From Acanthopleura granulata (taxonomy: Eukaryota; Mollusca; Polyplacophora; Chitonida; Chitonidae): a DNA stretch of 64,000 bases. Below are positions 55,066 through 64,000 of the stretch, piece after piece. The notes under the pieces are model-generated. The model did not search any database. It saw only the letters and a program-made list of their open reading frames with translations, and was not told the origin of the DNA. Numbering within the stretch: the stretch's first letter is position 1; the number at the start of each line of letters is the position of its first letter. The position numbers and the translations under genes are program-made. The stretch lies in contig JABBOT010000005.1 in assembly GCA_016165875.1 (NCBI GenBank), positions 27,553,368 through 27,617,367 on the forward strand. The letters are read 5' to 3'.

Positions 55066-55420
55066 GCTTCCATTTTGACCACGAAAATGGCCACCCCAAA
55101 AATTTCGACTTTCTGGTCAGATCAAGTCCTGTTGGAGGGCATACCCGGCGGACAATCCTTTTCGGGAGAACGACACCACGAGAGTAATTTTCAGCCGATC
55201 GGGCCCAAATTTCACAGGCAAATAGATCTCGACGAGGGCTTTCAGACGATACCAAACTCGACCTTCTCGACCGAAGTTTGGGCCAGTTTTAGGCCGTTGA
55301 CCTATTTTGCAGTCGGCCATCTTGAATTTCGGAATTTTGCAATGGGCGGAGAGGATCGGGTGTGGGTCCTACCTAGAGGTAATCGAAGTAGGTCAGAGGT
55401 CACAGGTCAATGAAAGGAAG
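55066..55420. repeat. unit E, copy 1
   Basis: AATGGCCACCCC...TCAAGTCCTGTTGG-GGGCATACCCGGCGGACAATCC...GACCGAAGTTTGGGCCAG...GCAGTCGGCCATCTTGAATTTCGG. It recurs at 57815-58140, 59756-60070 and 63690-64000. Open frames across it differ between copies and are not conserved as proteins. Confidence 0.85.
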
Positions 55421-56777
55421 ACGGATCAACTTGCAAATGTCCAGGCCATTACACACTGAAAGGTCAAGTCCGTGAGTGAATTAGAGAATTTTATATGAAG
55501 TTTTACAGTTTGTGCTCACATGGACCCTATAAGAGTTGTCTCCCCTCCTGGGTTAAGAGATAGGCAGGCGGATGGGAAGTGATTGAGTGGTGGTTAGGGC
55601 CTTAGTTCTCCATGGAATTGGTTGAATCTTGACAGGTGAGTACTAAAAGCACGTTTGTACCAGCGGAGTGAGTTTGGTGGAATTCGAACGAGTGGAAAGT
55701 ATAAGCTAATTTATTGCCTATGTGTACTATATATAATGGTATATATGTACATGAGTGGATAAAGGGGGGTGGTGTCCGTGTGGAGTACGGTTTTCCCTTA
55801 ATTACCGTGCAATGGTGGTCAAAGTTAACAGGTAAGTAGAAAAGTAAATTGTGCTGGTGACCCTAGGGAGTTTTATGACCATAAGGTGAGTGGAAGGCGA
55901 ACAGAAGGTGTTACAATGTAAGCATGTCGGCAATGACGCGTATAGCTTGCAATACAGAAGGTGAGTATCTGGGGAATGTGTCGCCCATGTGCGACACATG
56001 CTCTCTGAATTCTCCCGAATTCATCAAGCTGCAAAAATACATCCTTACATGTGAATAGATATTAGGTAAAAGAGGTGGCGTGATGCCTGGATCGAATCCT
56101 GCCTTGGGAGGGGTGCCTCTGTTTTTGCAGCTCGATTTAAAGCAGGTGATTTGAGCTTGCTGGCTCTTATTTTATTAGTAAATAAACTGAAATGACATAC
56201 GGGACACGAACGAGTGGAAGGTGAGCATTAGCTAAGGTATTGTGCTTAAGGATCAATATGTACATGCATGAATAATGGGGGGTGGTGTCCTTGTCGAGTG
56301 TGGTTTTCCAATTATTATCAAGCGATGGCAGTCAAATTTTACAGGTGAGTAGAAGAGTAATTGTGCTAGTGACCTGCCAAGTTTCATGGAAACGCGGTGA
56401 GTGGAAGGCGAATAAGAGGTGTTACAATGTGAGTATGTGGGCAATTATGCAATACCGAAGGTGAGGATTTGGTGACACGTGAACTTGTCGGGACTGCTTC
56501 TCCCTTAATTACTGTGCGATCGTGGACAAATTTCACAGGTAAGTAGAAGAGTTATAGTGCAAGACATACGTCATGGTTTTGCCGCTAACCCTCAGTATCT
56601 CTACCAATGAGAAGACGTATAATCTAACACCCCCCACAAATGGTTAAGATTTTTTTGCTTATTTTTTTGATATAAAAAAGTTTATTTGCCACGAGGCTGA
56701 TTTTTTGTGAGCGTGCATAATTCGTCTCCCCGCTAACCCTAACCGAAAATAACTTTTGAGTTTTAACCAGGTAATTT
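55421..56777. repeat. unit F modules, copy 1
   Basis: Several about 170-bp modules of the form TTAATTACCGTGC-ATGGTGGTC...ACAGGTAAGTAGAA...GGTGAGTGGAAGGCGAATA-AAGGTGTTACAATGT (donor-like blocks at 55828, 56341, 56535). 56130-56777 is nearly identical to 62152-62805. Confidence 0.8.
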
Positions 56778-57090
56778 TGGTGCGGAGATGTGTAAGAATG
56801 GTGCGAAGCTGCGGTTAGGGTTAGGCAAGTGGTGCGGAGATTTGTAAAGTTGGTGCGCTGGGAGTAAAAGCTTGGCACCAAAACTACAGATCTCCGCTCC
56901 ATTACACATCTCCGCATCCATTTTACACAACTCCGCACCACTTTACAAATCTCCGCACCAAAATTACACATCTCCGCACCAAAATTACAAAGTTAAAAGT
57001 TATTTGTAAAGTTGGTGCGGAGGAGTGTAAGAATGGTGCGGAGATCTGTAAGAATGGTGCGGACGACTGTAAAGTTGGTACTAACTATCG
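56778..57090. repeat. GGTGCGGAG inverted array, copy B
   Basis: Same layout as 53306-53570, preceded by short CGCTAACCCTAACC and GGTTAGGGTTAGG telomere-type motifs in both orientations (56729 and 56812). Confidence 0.85.
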
Positions 57091-57262
57091 CCCTAACCCA
57101 ACCATAACCCTAACCCTAACCCAACTTTAACCTAACCCTAAACCCTAACCCTAACCCTAACCCTAACCTAACCCTTACCTAACCCTAACCTAACCCCCTA
57201 ACCCTAACCCTAACCAACTAACCCTAACCCTAACCCTTAACCCTAACCCTAACCCTAACCCT
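57091..57262. repeat. interstitial telomere-type repeats, copy B
   Basis: About 172 bp of degenerate CCCTAA units, followed by unit C (57263-57480). Confidence 0.92.
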
Positions 57263-57544
57263 ATATGTTATGCGGGCATGACCTCTGAATTTACTTATAA
57301 CATGAATATTGACATCTGACCTATGACTAACTTTTCAGACAGTGCATTTGGAATGCACTATCTGAAAATTATTCATTTGATTGGAAGCCATATAAAAGGT
57401 TATGGGTCGACTCAAAAGTCATGGGAGCATGACATATCAAAAAATCAAGGTCAAGGCCTAATTAGGAATTTTTCTATAAATTTTCAAAGTCAAGGTAAAA
57501 AATTCGTTTGCCATTTTGAAGGTCAAGATTGAGGTCAAGGTCAA

Positions 57545-57815
57545 ATCTTACCTCGGATCCTTCACTAGCGACCTCGATTACCCCTGGTATCAAAATTTCA
57601 CCGCAATCGGAGAAAAAAAGTTTTTCACCTATTTTTCAGGTTAAAGCATAGGGCCCATTTTCACCTATTTTTCAGGTTGAAGCATAGGGCCCATGTTAAA
57701 GCATAGGCCCCATGTTAAAGCATAGCGATCAAAAAACTTTTTTTCTCTGATTGACCTCAAACTTTGACCCAGGGGTAGTCGAGGTCGCAGATGACGATTC
57801 CGAGGTCAGTTTTGA
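57545..57815. repeat. AGGTCA-rich imperfect palindrome, copy 2
   Basis: Arms as at 54799-55065 (CTCGATTACCCCTGG / CCAGGGGTAGTCGAG), with a partly duplicated loop containing GCATAGGGCCCAT. Confidence 0.8.
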
Positions 57816-58139
57816 CCCCGGCTTCCATTTTTACCCCGCAAATGGCCACCCGAAAAATTTCGACTCCCTGATCACATCAAGTCCTGTTGGCGGGCACACC
57901 CGGCGGACAATCTTTTTCGGGAGAACGACACCACGAGAGTAATTTCCGGCCGATCGGGCCCAAATTTCACAGGCGAATAGATCTCAACGAGGGCTTTCAG
58001 ACGGAACGAAACTCGACCTTCTCGACCGAAGTTTGGGTCACTTTTTGGCCGTTGACCTATTTTGCAGTCGGCCATCTTGAATTTCGGCCTTTTGCAATTC
58101 CCGGAGAGGATCGGGTGTGGGTCCTACCTAGGGGTAATC

Positions 58140-59210
58140 GATGTCGGCCTTGACGAATCCGGGGTCTAATTTGACCCTGACCATGACCTTGACCTCGAAA
58201 ATTGAAAATTAACAAAACTTTCGTCTTTGACCTGAAAAAAGCCATGTCGGAAGTAGGTGGAATCCATCCAATAAAATACCCTTTGAGGCCGCAATGAGAT
58301 TGCGTTCGACCTTCACCTTGACCTCATTAATATGTGCTTTGGTTTTGTTTTGAAAGGGTGCATTTGGAATAGGTTATTGCAAAAGTAGGTCAAAGGTCAA
58401 AGGTCAACCAAAAGGTAATGGATCGACTTGAAGGTCATTGACGCATCAAGGTGTCAAAAGGTCAAGGTCAAAGCTTTATTAGTGCTGATTTGACAATGTG
58501 TCAAACTCCGTGTCAAATATTCGGACGCCATTTTCGAGGTCAAGATCGAGATCCAGGTCAAATCTGACCTCGGATTCTTCATCTGCGACCTCGATTACCT
58601 ATGGTGTCAAGGTTTAGGTTCAATCAAAGAAAAAAAACTTCTGAATATTTGAGGGGGAATCTATGTTTGGTTCAGTGCTCCATGTTAACTTCTTATAAAC
58701 AGCGCCCTCTATGTGCATTCGGAATGCACTATCTGAGAAGTAGGCCAAAAATTGGAGAGCAGCCAAGAGGTCATGGATCGACTTCGAGGTCAATGGAGCA
58801 TCGGGTGTCAAAAGGTCGAGGTTAAGGCTTTATTAGTGCCGACTTGAGAATGAGTCAAAGTCAAGGTCAAATATTCGACCGCCGTTTTCGAGGTCAAGGT
58901 CGAGGTCAAGATCAAAACTGACCTCGGATTTTGGGTCTGTGACCTCGATTACCCACTGGGGCAAAGTTTGAGCGCAATCGGAGAAAAAAGTTTTTGACCC
59001 ATTTTTTCCTCAAAGGGGGGATGTACCCATTAGGCGAAAAATGGGTGAAAAACTTTTTTGCTCCGATTGACCTCAAACTTTGTCCCAGAGGGTAATCGAG
59101 GTCGCAAATCAAGAATGTGAGGTCAGTTTTGAAACTGAATTCAATTTTGACCTATAAAATTGGGGTCGAATTTTTTACTCCCACTTTGAAAATTGTTCCA
59201 AAATTCCCTG
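58140..59210. repeat. AGGTCA half-site-rich block with a further palindrome (58905-59135)
   Basis: Dense (G)AGGTCA and TGACCTC in both orientations, for example TGACCATGACCTTGACCTCG (58178) and CGAGGTCAAGGTCGAGGTCA (58889). 58905-59135 repeats the arm/loop layout with a different loop. Confidence 0.75.
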
Positions 59211-59224
59211 CTTGACCCTCGACC

Positions 59225-60110
59225 TCGGTTTTTTGATATGTCATGCGCGCATGACCTCTAAATTGATTTGTTGCATTTATATTGAAATGTAACCTATAAC
59301 TTACTTTTCAGATAGTGCATTAGGAATGCACTCTCTGAAAATTAGATAGTTTCTTAAAAGTCATATAAAAGGTTATGAATTGACTGAAAAGTTATAAGGG
59401 CATGACATATCAAAAAATCATGGTCAAGGCTTAATTACCCATTTTTCTTTAATTTTTCAAGGTCAAGGTAAAAAAATTCGTCCGCCATTTTGAAGGTCGA
59501 GATTGAGATCATGGTAAAATCTGACCTCGTATTCTTTATGTGCGGCCTTGATTACCCCTGGTATCAAAATTTCAGCGCAATCGGAGAAAAAAAGTTTTTC
59601 ACCCATTTTTCAGGTTGAAGCAACGGGCCTATGTTAAAGCATAGGGCCCATGTTAAAGCATAGGGCCCAAAAAACTTTTTTTCTCTGATTATCATCAAAC
59701 TTCGACCTAGGAGTAATCGAGGTGGGAGATAACGATTCCGAGGTCAGTTTTGACCCTGGCTTCCATTTTGACCCCGAAAATGGCCACCCCTAAAATTTCG
59801 ACTTTTTGGTCAGATCAAGTCCTGTTGGCGGGCATACCCGGCGGACAATCCTTTTCGGGAGAACACCACCACGAGAGTAAAGCCGATCGGGCCCAAATTT
59901 TACAGGCGAATACATCTCAACGAGAGCTTTTAGACGATACCAAACTCGACCTTCTCGACCGAAGTTAGGGCCAGTTTTGGGCCGTTGACCTATTTTGCAG
60001 TCGGCCATCTTGAATTTCGGCCTTTTGCAATGCCCGGAGAGGATCGGGTGTGGGTCCTACCTAGGGGTAATCGAAGTAGGTCAGAGGTCACAGGTCAATG
60101 AAAGGGACAC
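59225..60110. repeat. unit C without telomere repeats, palindrome copy 4 and unit E copy 3
   Basis: Unit C starts at GATATGTCATGCGCGCATGACCTC. Palindrome arms are at about 59515-59755, and unit E at 59756-60070. Confidence 0.75.
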
Positions 60111-60814
60111 GGATCAACTTGCAAATGTCCAGGCCATTACACACTGAAAGGTCAAGTCCGTGAGTGAATTAGAGAATTTTATAGGAATTTTTAAAATTTG
60201 TGCTCACATGGACCCTATAAGAGTTGTCTCCCCTCCTGGGTTAAGCGATAGGCAGGCGGATGACAAGTGATTGGGTGGTGGTTAGGGCCTTAGTTCTCCA
60301 TGGAATTGGTTGAAACTTGACAGGTGAGTACTAAAAGCACGTTTGTAATAGCGGAGTGAGTTTGGTGGAATTCGAACGAGTGGAAAGTATAAGCTAATTT
60401 ATTGCCTATGTGTACTATATATAATGGTATATATGTACATGAGTGGATAAAAGGGGGGTGGTGTCCGTGTGGAGTACGGTTTTCCCTTAATTACCGTGCA
60501 ATGGTGGTCACAGTTAACAGGTAAGTAGAAAAGTAAATTGTGCTGGTGACCCTAGGGAGTTTTATGACCATGAGGTGAGTGGAAGGCGAATAGAAGGTGT
60601 TACAATGTAAGCATGTCGGCAATGACGCGTATAGCTTGCAACACAGAAGATGAGCATCTGGGGAATGTGTCGCCCATGTGCGCAACATGCTCTCTGAATT
60701 CCCCCGAATTCCTCAAGCTGCAAAAATACATCCTTACATGTGTATAGATATTAGGTAAAAGAGGTGGCGTGATGCCTGGATTGAATCCTGCCTTGGGATG
60801 GGTACCTCTGTTTT
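60111..60814. repeat. unit F modules, copy 2
   Basis: Near-copy of 55430-56130, including the donor-like ACAGGTAAGTAGAA at about 60517 and the TGTCGCCCATGTGCG block near 60668. Confidence 0.8.
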
Positions 60815-61550
60815 TGCAGTTTAAATCTATCTCTCACACCTGGCCTTCAAGGTGGGAATGTGTATTTAAATTTTCAAACAATTCCTTTCATTTTACACAC
60901 ACACACTTGAAAGATGGCAAACACAGAATCAGCAACGCATGCACATTATACAGAAATAAACTGCAGTTTGATTAAAACATTATTTAAAAATATTTGTAGG
61001 GAAAACTATCTCTCACCCCTGGCCTGGAACGTTAAAATGTGGAAAATGCATTTAAATTTTGACATAAATCCTATAATTTCACACACACAGCTTTCAAAAT
61101 TGAAACATAGAATCAACAACGCATGCACATTATACACAAATAAAAAGTTGTTTGATGGGAACATTTTCTAAAAATATTTCTAGGGAAATCTGTCTCTCAC
61201 TCCTGGCCTGTAACGTTAAAGGGTGGAAATGGGGATTTAAATGTGCAAACAATTCCTTTAATTCTACACATACAAGCTTCAAACTTGGCACATGGAATTA
61301 GTAATGCATGTACAATATAAGGAAATAAGCAGCAGTTTGATTAAAAAATTGGCAAAAAATATTTGTAGGGGATCCTATCTCTCACAAATAACAGTAATGT
61401 TAAAAGGTGGAAAGGTATATTTAAATTTGCAAATAATTCCTTTAATTCTACACACAGGCTCCAAAACTGACACATGCAATCAGCCATGCATGCACATTAT
61501 TCAGAAATAAAGAGCAGTTTGATTAAAAAATTTTTACAAATTTTTTCTCT
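60815..61550. repeat. four tandem units of about 180-186 bp
   Basis: Each unit runs TATCTCTCAC-CCTGGCC...GGTGG-AATG...TTTAAAT...TTCCTTT-ATT-TACACA...GCATGCACATTAT...AGCAGTTTGATTAAAA...ATATTTGTAGGG. Starts are at about 60826, 61007, 61190 and 61376. The block interrupts unit F. Confidence 0.85.
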
Positions 61551-62805
61551 ATTGGCATTGTGTACTTAATGATCTATATGTACATGCGTGGATACAGGGG
61601 GGTGGTGCCATTGGGGAGTACGGTTTTCCCTTAATTACCGTGCGATGGTAGTCAAAGTTAACAGGTGAGTAGAGAAGTAAATTGTGCTAGTGACCTAGGG
61701 AATTTTATCGGAACAAGGTGAGTGGAAGACGAAAAGGAGGTGTTACAGTGTGACCATGTGGGCAATTGTGCAATACAGAAGGTAAAGGACCGTGGGGTCC
61801 GTGTGGGTTACGGTTCTGCCTTAATTACCCTGCGATGGTGGTCAAAGTTAACAGGTAAGTAGAAAAGTAAATTGTGCTGGAGACCTAGGGAATTTAATGG
61901 CCATAAGGTGAGTGGAAGGCGAATAGGAGCTGTTACAATGTGAGCATGTGGGCAATGACGATCGGCTTGCAATACAGAAGGTGAGTATGCCGGGAATGTG
62001 TCGCCCATGTGCGACACATGCTCTCTGAATTCTCCCGAATTCATCAAGCTGCAAAAATACATCCCTACATGTGTACAGATATTAAATAAAAGAGGTGGCG
62101 TGATGCCTGGATCGAATCCTCCCTTGGGATGGGTACCTCTGTTTTTGCAGCTCGATTTAAAGCAGGTGATTTGAGCTTGCTGGCTCTTATTTTATTAGTA
62201 AATAAATTGAAATGACATACGGGACTCGAACGAGTGGAAGGTGAGCATTAGCTAAGGTATTGTGCTTAAGGATCAATATGTACATGCATGAATAATGGGG
62301 GGTGGTGTCCTTGTCGAGTGTGGTTTTCCAATAATTATCAAGCGATGGCAGTCAAATTTTACAGGTGAGTAGAAGAGTAATTGTGCTAGTGACCTGCCAA
62401 GTTTCATGGAAACGCGGTGAGTGGAAGGCGAATAAGAGGTGTTACAATGTGAGTATGTGGGCAATTATGCAATACCGAAGGTGAGGATTTGGTGACACGT
62501 GAACTTGTCGGGACTGCTTCTCCCTTAATTACTGTGCGATCGTGGACAAATTTCACAGGTAAGTAGAAAAGTTATAGTGCAAGACAAACGTTATGGTTTT
62601 GCCGCTAACCCTCAGTATCTCTACCAATGAGAAGACGTATAATCTAACACCACCCCCCCCCCAACAAATGGTTAAAATTTTTTTGCTTATTTTTTTGTGA
62701 TATAAAAAAGTTTATTTGTCACGAGGCTGATTTTTTGTGAGCGTGCATAATTCGTCTCCCCGCTAACCCTAACCGAAAATAACTTTTGAGTTTTAACCAG
62801 GTAAT
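61551..62805. repeat. unit F modules, copy 3
   Basis: Further ACAGGTAAGT/ACAGGTGAGT modules at 61661, 61851, 62361 and 62555. 62152-62805 nearly duplicates 56130-56777, except a C-run at 62651-62662. Confidence 0.8.
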
Positions 62806-63201
62806 TTTGGTGCGGAGATGTGTAAGAATGGTGCGAAGCTGCGGTTAGGGTTAGGCAAGTGGTGCGGAGATTTGTAAAGTTGGTGCGCTGGGAGTAAAAG
62901 CTTGGCACCAAAACTACAGATCTCCGCTTCATTACACATCTCCGCACCCATTTTACACAACTCCGCACCACTTTACAAATCTCCGCACCAAAATTACACA
63001 TCTCCGCACCAAAATTACAAAGTTAAAAGTTATTTGTAAAGTTGGTGCGGAGGAGTGTAAGAATGGTGCGGAGATTTGTAAGAATGGTGCGGACGACTGT
63101 AAAGCTGGTAATAACTATCGCCCTAACCATAAAACCCTAACCCTAACCCTAACCCACTAACCCTAACCCTAACCCTTAACCCTAACCCTAACCCTAACCC
63201 T
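62806..63201. repeat. GGTGCGGAG inverted array and telomere-type repeats, copy C
   Basis: The array (62806-63120) is nearly identical to copy B. Telomere-type CCCTAA units follow at 63121-63201, the shortest of the three. Confidence 0.9.
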
Positions 63202-64000
63202 ATATGTTATGCTTGCATGACCTCTGAATTCACTTATAACATAAATATTGACATCTGACCTATGACTAACTTTTCAGACAGTGCATTAGGAATGCACTAT
63301 CTGAAAATTATTCATTTGATTGGAAGCCATATAAAAGGTTATAGGTCGACTCAAAAGTCATGGGAGCATGACATATCAAAAAATCAAGGTCAAGGCTTAA
63401 TTACCCATTTTTCTTTAATTTTTCAAAGTCAAGGTAAAAAATTCGTCCGCCATTTTGAAGGTCAAGATTGAGATCATGGTAAAATCTGAACTCGGATTCT
63501 CTATGTGCGGCCTCGATTACGTCTGGTATGAAAATCGGGGAAAAAAAGTTTTTCACAGATTTTTCAGGTTGAAGCATAGGGCCCATGTTAAAGCATAGGG
63601 CCCAAAAAACTTTTTTTCTCTGATTATCCTCAAACTTCGACCTAGGGGTAATCGAAGTGGGAGATAACGATTCCGAGGTCAGTTTTGACCTTGGCTTCCA
63701 TTTTGACCCCGAAAATGGCCACCCCTAAAATTTCGACTTTTTGGTCAGATCAAGTCCTGTTGGCGGGCATACCCGGCGGACAATCCTTTTCGGGAGAACA
63801 CCACCACGAGAGTAAAGCCGATCGGGCCCAAATTTTACAGGCGAATAGATCTCAACGAGAGCTTTTAGACGATACCAAACTCGACCTTCTCGACCGAAGT
63901 TTGGGCCAGTTTTAGGCCGTTGACCTATTTTGCAGTCGGCCATCTTGAATTTCGGCCTTTTGCAATGCCCGGAGAGGATCGGGTGTGGGTCCTACCTAGG
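63202..64000. repeat. unit C, palindrome and unit E, last copy (runs off the window)
   Basis: Unit C at 63202-63440, AGGTCA palindrome at about 63480-63690 with a shorter loop, and unit E from 63690 to the window edge. Confidence 0.85.

Noticed and set aside
53306..57090. CRISPR-like array from regularly spaced GGTGCGGAG units
   Set aside because: Eukaryotic context, units occur in both orientations, spacers are not unique and no cas genes are present.
55057..63943. Recurrent frames such as MTLASILT-KMATPKISTFWSDQ as a subtelomeric gene family
   Set aside because: Frames end at different places in each copy through indels that are not multiples of three, and both strands look equally open, so there is no coding constraint.

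Overview
The window is animal nuclear DNA, most likely from a mollusc. The signs are: two tRNA-derived SINE families whose body sequences I recognise from molluscs, CCCTAA/TTAGGG telomere-type repeats, a 20-kb Polinton (Maverick), a chromodomain Ty3/gypsy retrotransposon, and no convincing single-copy host gene. Almost everything legible is mobile or repetitive DNA.

Region 1 (896-21009) is one Polinton bounded by about 130-150 bp terminal inverted repeats (TIRs) that start AGTAGTATAC, with a near-perfect 6-bp target duplication (tacatg / tacgtg). From left to right it holds: three outward-facing small paralogous genes on the minus strand; a PC4-like gene; two small genes (one acidic, one tail-anchored); a compact plus-strand morphogenesis block (integrase with chromodomain, membrane protein with repeats, packaging ATPase, two small virion-type genes, penton, pX-like protein, major capsid protein, adenain-like protease); protein-primed DNA polymerase B on the minus strand; an arginine-rich mini-gene; outward-facing small genes on the plus strand; and a two-finger C2H2 protein next to the right TIR. 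Most core genes are broken by stops, frameshifts or local replacements, so the copy is probably dead. Some breaks sit in homopolymers and could be sequencing errors. The main novelty is that the small outward-facing genes end in histone-type 3' stem-loops (TTTC loop, 6-bp stem), one of them the canonical metazoan sequence, with a conserved downstream element and TATA promoters.

Region 2 (21016-34166) has no recognisable gene. It contains a 166-180 bp tandem repeat, SINE and LINE fragments, several pairs of old diverged duplicated blocks, and a 97%-identical inverted repeat pair (30341-30522 / 32242-32424).

Region 3 (34171-41393) is a chromodomain Ty3/gypsy element with gag (two CCHC knuckles), reverse transcriptase, RNase H, integrase and chromodomain, an initiator-Met-type primer site and a 4-bp target duplication (actc). 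Its 5' LTR lacks about 447 bp, including the TATA box. The RT active site reads YIDA.

Region 4 (41394-53305) is a segmental duplication. The 3' LTR and 4.3 kb of flank recur at 48521-53305, preceded by a 624-bp RT fragment (47868-48491) with the same YIDA change and the same frameshift.

Region 5 (53306-64000) is a subtelomere-like mosaic: GGTGCGGAG inverted arrays, interstitial telomere repeats, AGGTCA-rich imperfect palindromes, and about 170-bp modules, repeated several times.
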